Assembly: GCF_001267405.1 (NCBI RefSeq)
Contig: NZ_CP012369.1
Span: 1,638,001 to 1,702,000, forward strand
Source: Moorella thermoacetica
GTDB lineage: Bacteria; Bacillota; DSM-521; Neomoorellales; Neomoorellaceae
Direction: 5' to 3'
Length of the DNA: 64,000 nucleotides
Below the pieces are notes generated by a model. That model had not been told where the DNA came from, made no database searches, and saw only the letters and a program-made list of their open reading frames with translations. Below are positions 62,380 to 64,000 of the stretch, in pieces. Position numbers and translations under genes: made by a program. Positions within the stretch are counted from its first letter, which is position 1. Each line of letters begins with the position of its first letter.

Positions 62380-63402
62380 TTAAAACTGCCGCAGGAAGCG
62401 CAGGTCGTTTTCATAGAAGAGGCGCAGGTCGTCGATGCCGTACTTCAGCATGGCCACCCGCTCCACGCCCAGGCCAAAGGCAAAGCCGCTGACCTCCTCC
62501 GGGTCGTAGCCGGACATGCTTAAAACCTTAGGGTGAACCATACCGCAGCCAAGGATCTCCAGCCAGCCGGTGTGGGAACAGACACGACAGCCGCTGCCGC
62601 CGCACATGACGCAGGACATATCTACTTCCGCGCTGGGCTCGGTGAAGGGGAAATAGCTGGGCCGGAAACGCACCCGGACCTGTTCGCCGAACATCTGCTT
62701 TAAAAAAGCCATCAAGGTGCCTTTAAGGTCGCCGAAGGTCACCCGCCGGTCCACCAGCAGGCCCTCCACCTGGTGGAACAAGGGGGAGTGGGTGGCGTCA
62801 TCGTCGCGCCGGTAGACTTTACCCGGCGCAATAATACGGATTGGCAGTTGGGGATGCCGCGCTTCCATCACCCTCACTTGTACCGGGGAGGTATGGGTAC
62901 GCAGGAGTACGTCTTCGGTAATGTAAAAGGAATCCTGCATATCCCGCGCCGGGTGCTCCTTGGGTAAGTTCAGGGCCTCAAAGTTATAGTAGTCGCTCTC
63001 CACCTCCGGCCCCTCGGCGACGTCAAACCCCAGGCCGATAAAAACGGCCTTGATTTCGTTCAATATCTGATAAAGGGGGTGACGGTTGCCCCTGGTAACC
63101 GGACGTCCCGGCAGGGTCACATCAAGGGCTTCCGCCCGCAAGCGCTCCGCCTGTTCGCGGCGGGAGAGATTCTCCCGGTGTTCTTTCAGAGCCCCTTCCA
63201 GCTCTTCCCGTACCTTGTTGGCCATCTGTCCTACCCGGGGCCGCTCTTCAGGTGGAAGTTTACCCATCCCCCGTAAAACCCGGGTCAGTTCACCCTTTTT
63301 TCCCAGGTACCGGACCCGTAAGGCCTCCAGTTCCTCGCTGCTGGTGGCCGCTGCCACCCGGGCCAGGGCTTCCTCCCGAATTTTGGCGATAACTTCTAAC
63401 AT
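62380..63402 (-). CDS. pheS: Phenylalanyl-tRNA synthetase alpha subunit
   Basis: The 340-aa catalytic class II subunit has an N-terminal coiled coil (about 1-85), [20 protein letters not shown], motif 2 around [11 protein letters not shown] and [20 protein letters not shown], and motif 3 near [17 protein letters not shown] 63402 follows CGAGGTG with 6 bases between. A GTG at 63411 overlaps that site. Expression should respond to uncharged tRNA-Phe through the T-box. Confidence 0.95.
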   Translation of the reverse strand: MLEVIAKIREEALARVAAATSSEELEALRVRYLGKKGELTRVLRGMGKLPPEERPRVGQMANKVREELEGALKEHRENLSRREQAERLRAEALDVTLPGRPVTRGNRHPLYQILNEIKAVFIGLGFDVAEGPEVESDYYNFEALNLPKEHPARDMQDSFYITEDVLLRTHTSPVQVRVMEARHPQLPIRIIAPGKVYRRDDDATHSPLFHQVEGLLVDRRVTFGDLKGTLMAFLKQMFGEQVRVRFRPSYFPFTEPSAEVDMSCVMCGGSGCRVCSHTGWLEILGCGMVHPKVLSMSGYDPEEVSGFAFGLGVERVAMLKYGIDDLRLFYENDLRFLRQF

Positions 63403-63424
63403 TGAGGTCACCTCGTTCTGACAA

Positions 63425-63690
63425 AATAAAAAGCCTTCGCCCCTTCGGGACGAAAGCTAATAACATCCTCAAACCACCCCAAGTTACCCGGCACCATCAT
63501 GCCGTTCCCCTCTAACGGCGGGAAAACCGGCCCGGCCTACTCTTCTTTTCAGCCTGCTGCTCCCGGGGGAACTTCGACCGGCCTTTCCCCGGCAGCGCTT
63601 CCAGTCAGCGACGCCGCCTCCCTGTGGGTTCCGCACCGGCTACTTTACCCGTTCATAGCATTTCCACTATAACAATTTTCAGCCTACTGC
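63425..63690 (-). promoter_or_regulatory. Phenylalanine T-box leader of pheST
   Basis: On the minus strand: a stem I region opening GAACGGGTAAAGTAGCC, a specifier segment CGAAGTTCCCCCGGGAGC with TTC (Phe, 63569-63571), then AAAAGAAGAGTAGG. The T-box bulge GGGGTGGTTTGAGG (63467-63480) has TGGT matching the tRNA-Phe acceptor end. A terminator GCTTTCGTCCC/GGGGCGAAGGC with TTTTTATTTT (63426-63458) completes it. The T-box core departs from the usual GGTGGTACCGCG. Confidence 0.75.
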
Positions 63691-63912
63691 AAAACCATCC
63701 GTCGATAAAGAATGTAAGCAGCTATGGAACCTGTTTTTTCAAAAAGCCTCCAAAAGAACTCCGCCGACAGGATCACCCTATCACAACCTTTCCTGGAGCT
63801 TTTGGGGGTAACCTCACAAGTGTAATTATAGCATAGCTTCACGGCCCATGACAAGGTGTAGAACAGATTCCGCCCGGCATACCTTTTAAAACAACTGCAG
63901 GAAGAAAGAGTT

Positions 63913-64000
63913 CTATTTATACAGCAATGTGGCTATCGTGCCGATGAAGCCGACGGATATGGTAATGACGGCGCCGATAGCCCAGAATTTAAGGCTATTA
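63913..64000 (-). CDS. C-terminal end of a small membrane protein (partial)
   Basis: Only the last 28 codons are visible: SLKFWAIGAVITISVGFIGT, then IATLLYK and a stop. They form a single hydrophobic helix. The gene begins beyond the window and cannot be named. Confidence 0.5.
   Translation of the reverse strand, partial: NSLKFWAIGAVITISVGFIGTIATLLYK

Overview
The window looks like chromosome of a thermophilic, acetogenic, spore-forming Firmicute of the Moorella type. This is inferred from the gene set, not from a database match. Supporting signs are an electron-bifurcating [FeFe]-hydrogenase operon (hydCBA) with its maturases, an anaerobic benzimidazole (bza) operon for an acetogen-type cobamide, sporulation genes (YunB, a YjcZ-like peptide), GC-rich codons and frequent TTG/GTG starts.

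Layout. 0-15 kb: cysK (partial), cooT, DUF3842, yunB, tyrS, a class A PBP, mutS2, a long U32 peptidase, an orphan 62-aa gene, and a sigma-54 activator whose sensor region is [FeFe]-hydrogenase-like. 14.3-15.8 kb: two divergent XRE regulators sharing operators, and a GDSL hydrolase. 16-20.1 kb (minus): hydC-hydB-hydA. 20.6-25.8 kb (minus): bzaA-bzaB-cobT-bzaC behind a cobalamin riboswitch and terminator. 25.8-29.5 kb: an accessory scrapyard with an orphan CRISPR repeat, broken AbrB-type and HicA-type genes, a truncated IS1634-like element, a frameshifted small gene, a YjcZ-like peptide and a VirD4/TraG remnant. 29.56-41.0 kb: a 41-repeat CRISPR array and a complete type I-B set (cas6-cas8b1/cst1-cas7/cst2-cas5-cas3-cas4-cas1-cas2), all read on the minus strand. 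41.2-44.4 kb: hydE, hydG and a TM1266-type regulator behind an unclassified structured leader ending in a terminator. 44.6-52.6 kb: dam-like methylase, pfkA, DUF2225, motA-motB with a sigma-D promoter, and a two-gene CoA-dehydratase activase-like system. 52.7-64 kb: two pseudouridine synthases, an AAA ATPase under palindromic operators, toxin-antitoxin debris, an arginase-fold protein, and polX-zapA-pheT-pheS behind a phenylalanine T-box.

How it fits together. HydABC couples H2 to NAD(H) and ferredoxin, HydE/HydG build part of its H-cluster, and the sigma-54 protein with a hydrogenase-like domain is a candidate H2 or redox regulator. The bza operon should give 5-methoxybenzimidazole as cobamide lower ligand, because bzaD and bzaE are absent. 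The most unusual signals are the hydrogenase-like sigma-54 regulator, the attenuator-like leader of the hydE/hydG operon, a near-perfect single CRISPR repeat 3.6 kb beyond the array, and closely matching operators at the XRE pair and at an AAA-ATPase gene 41 kb away.
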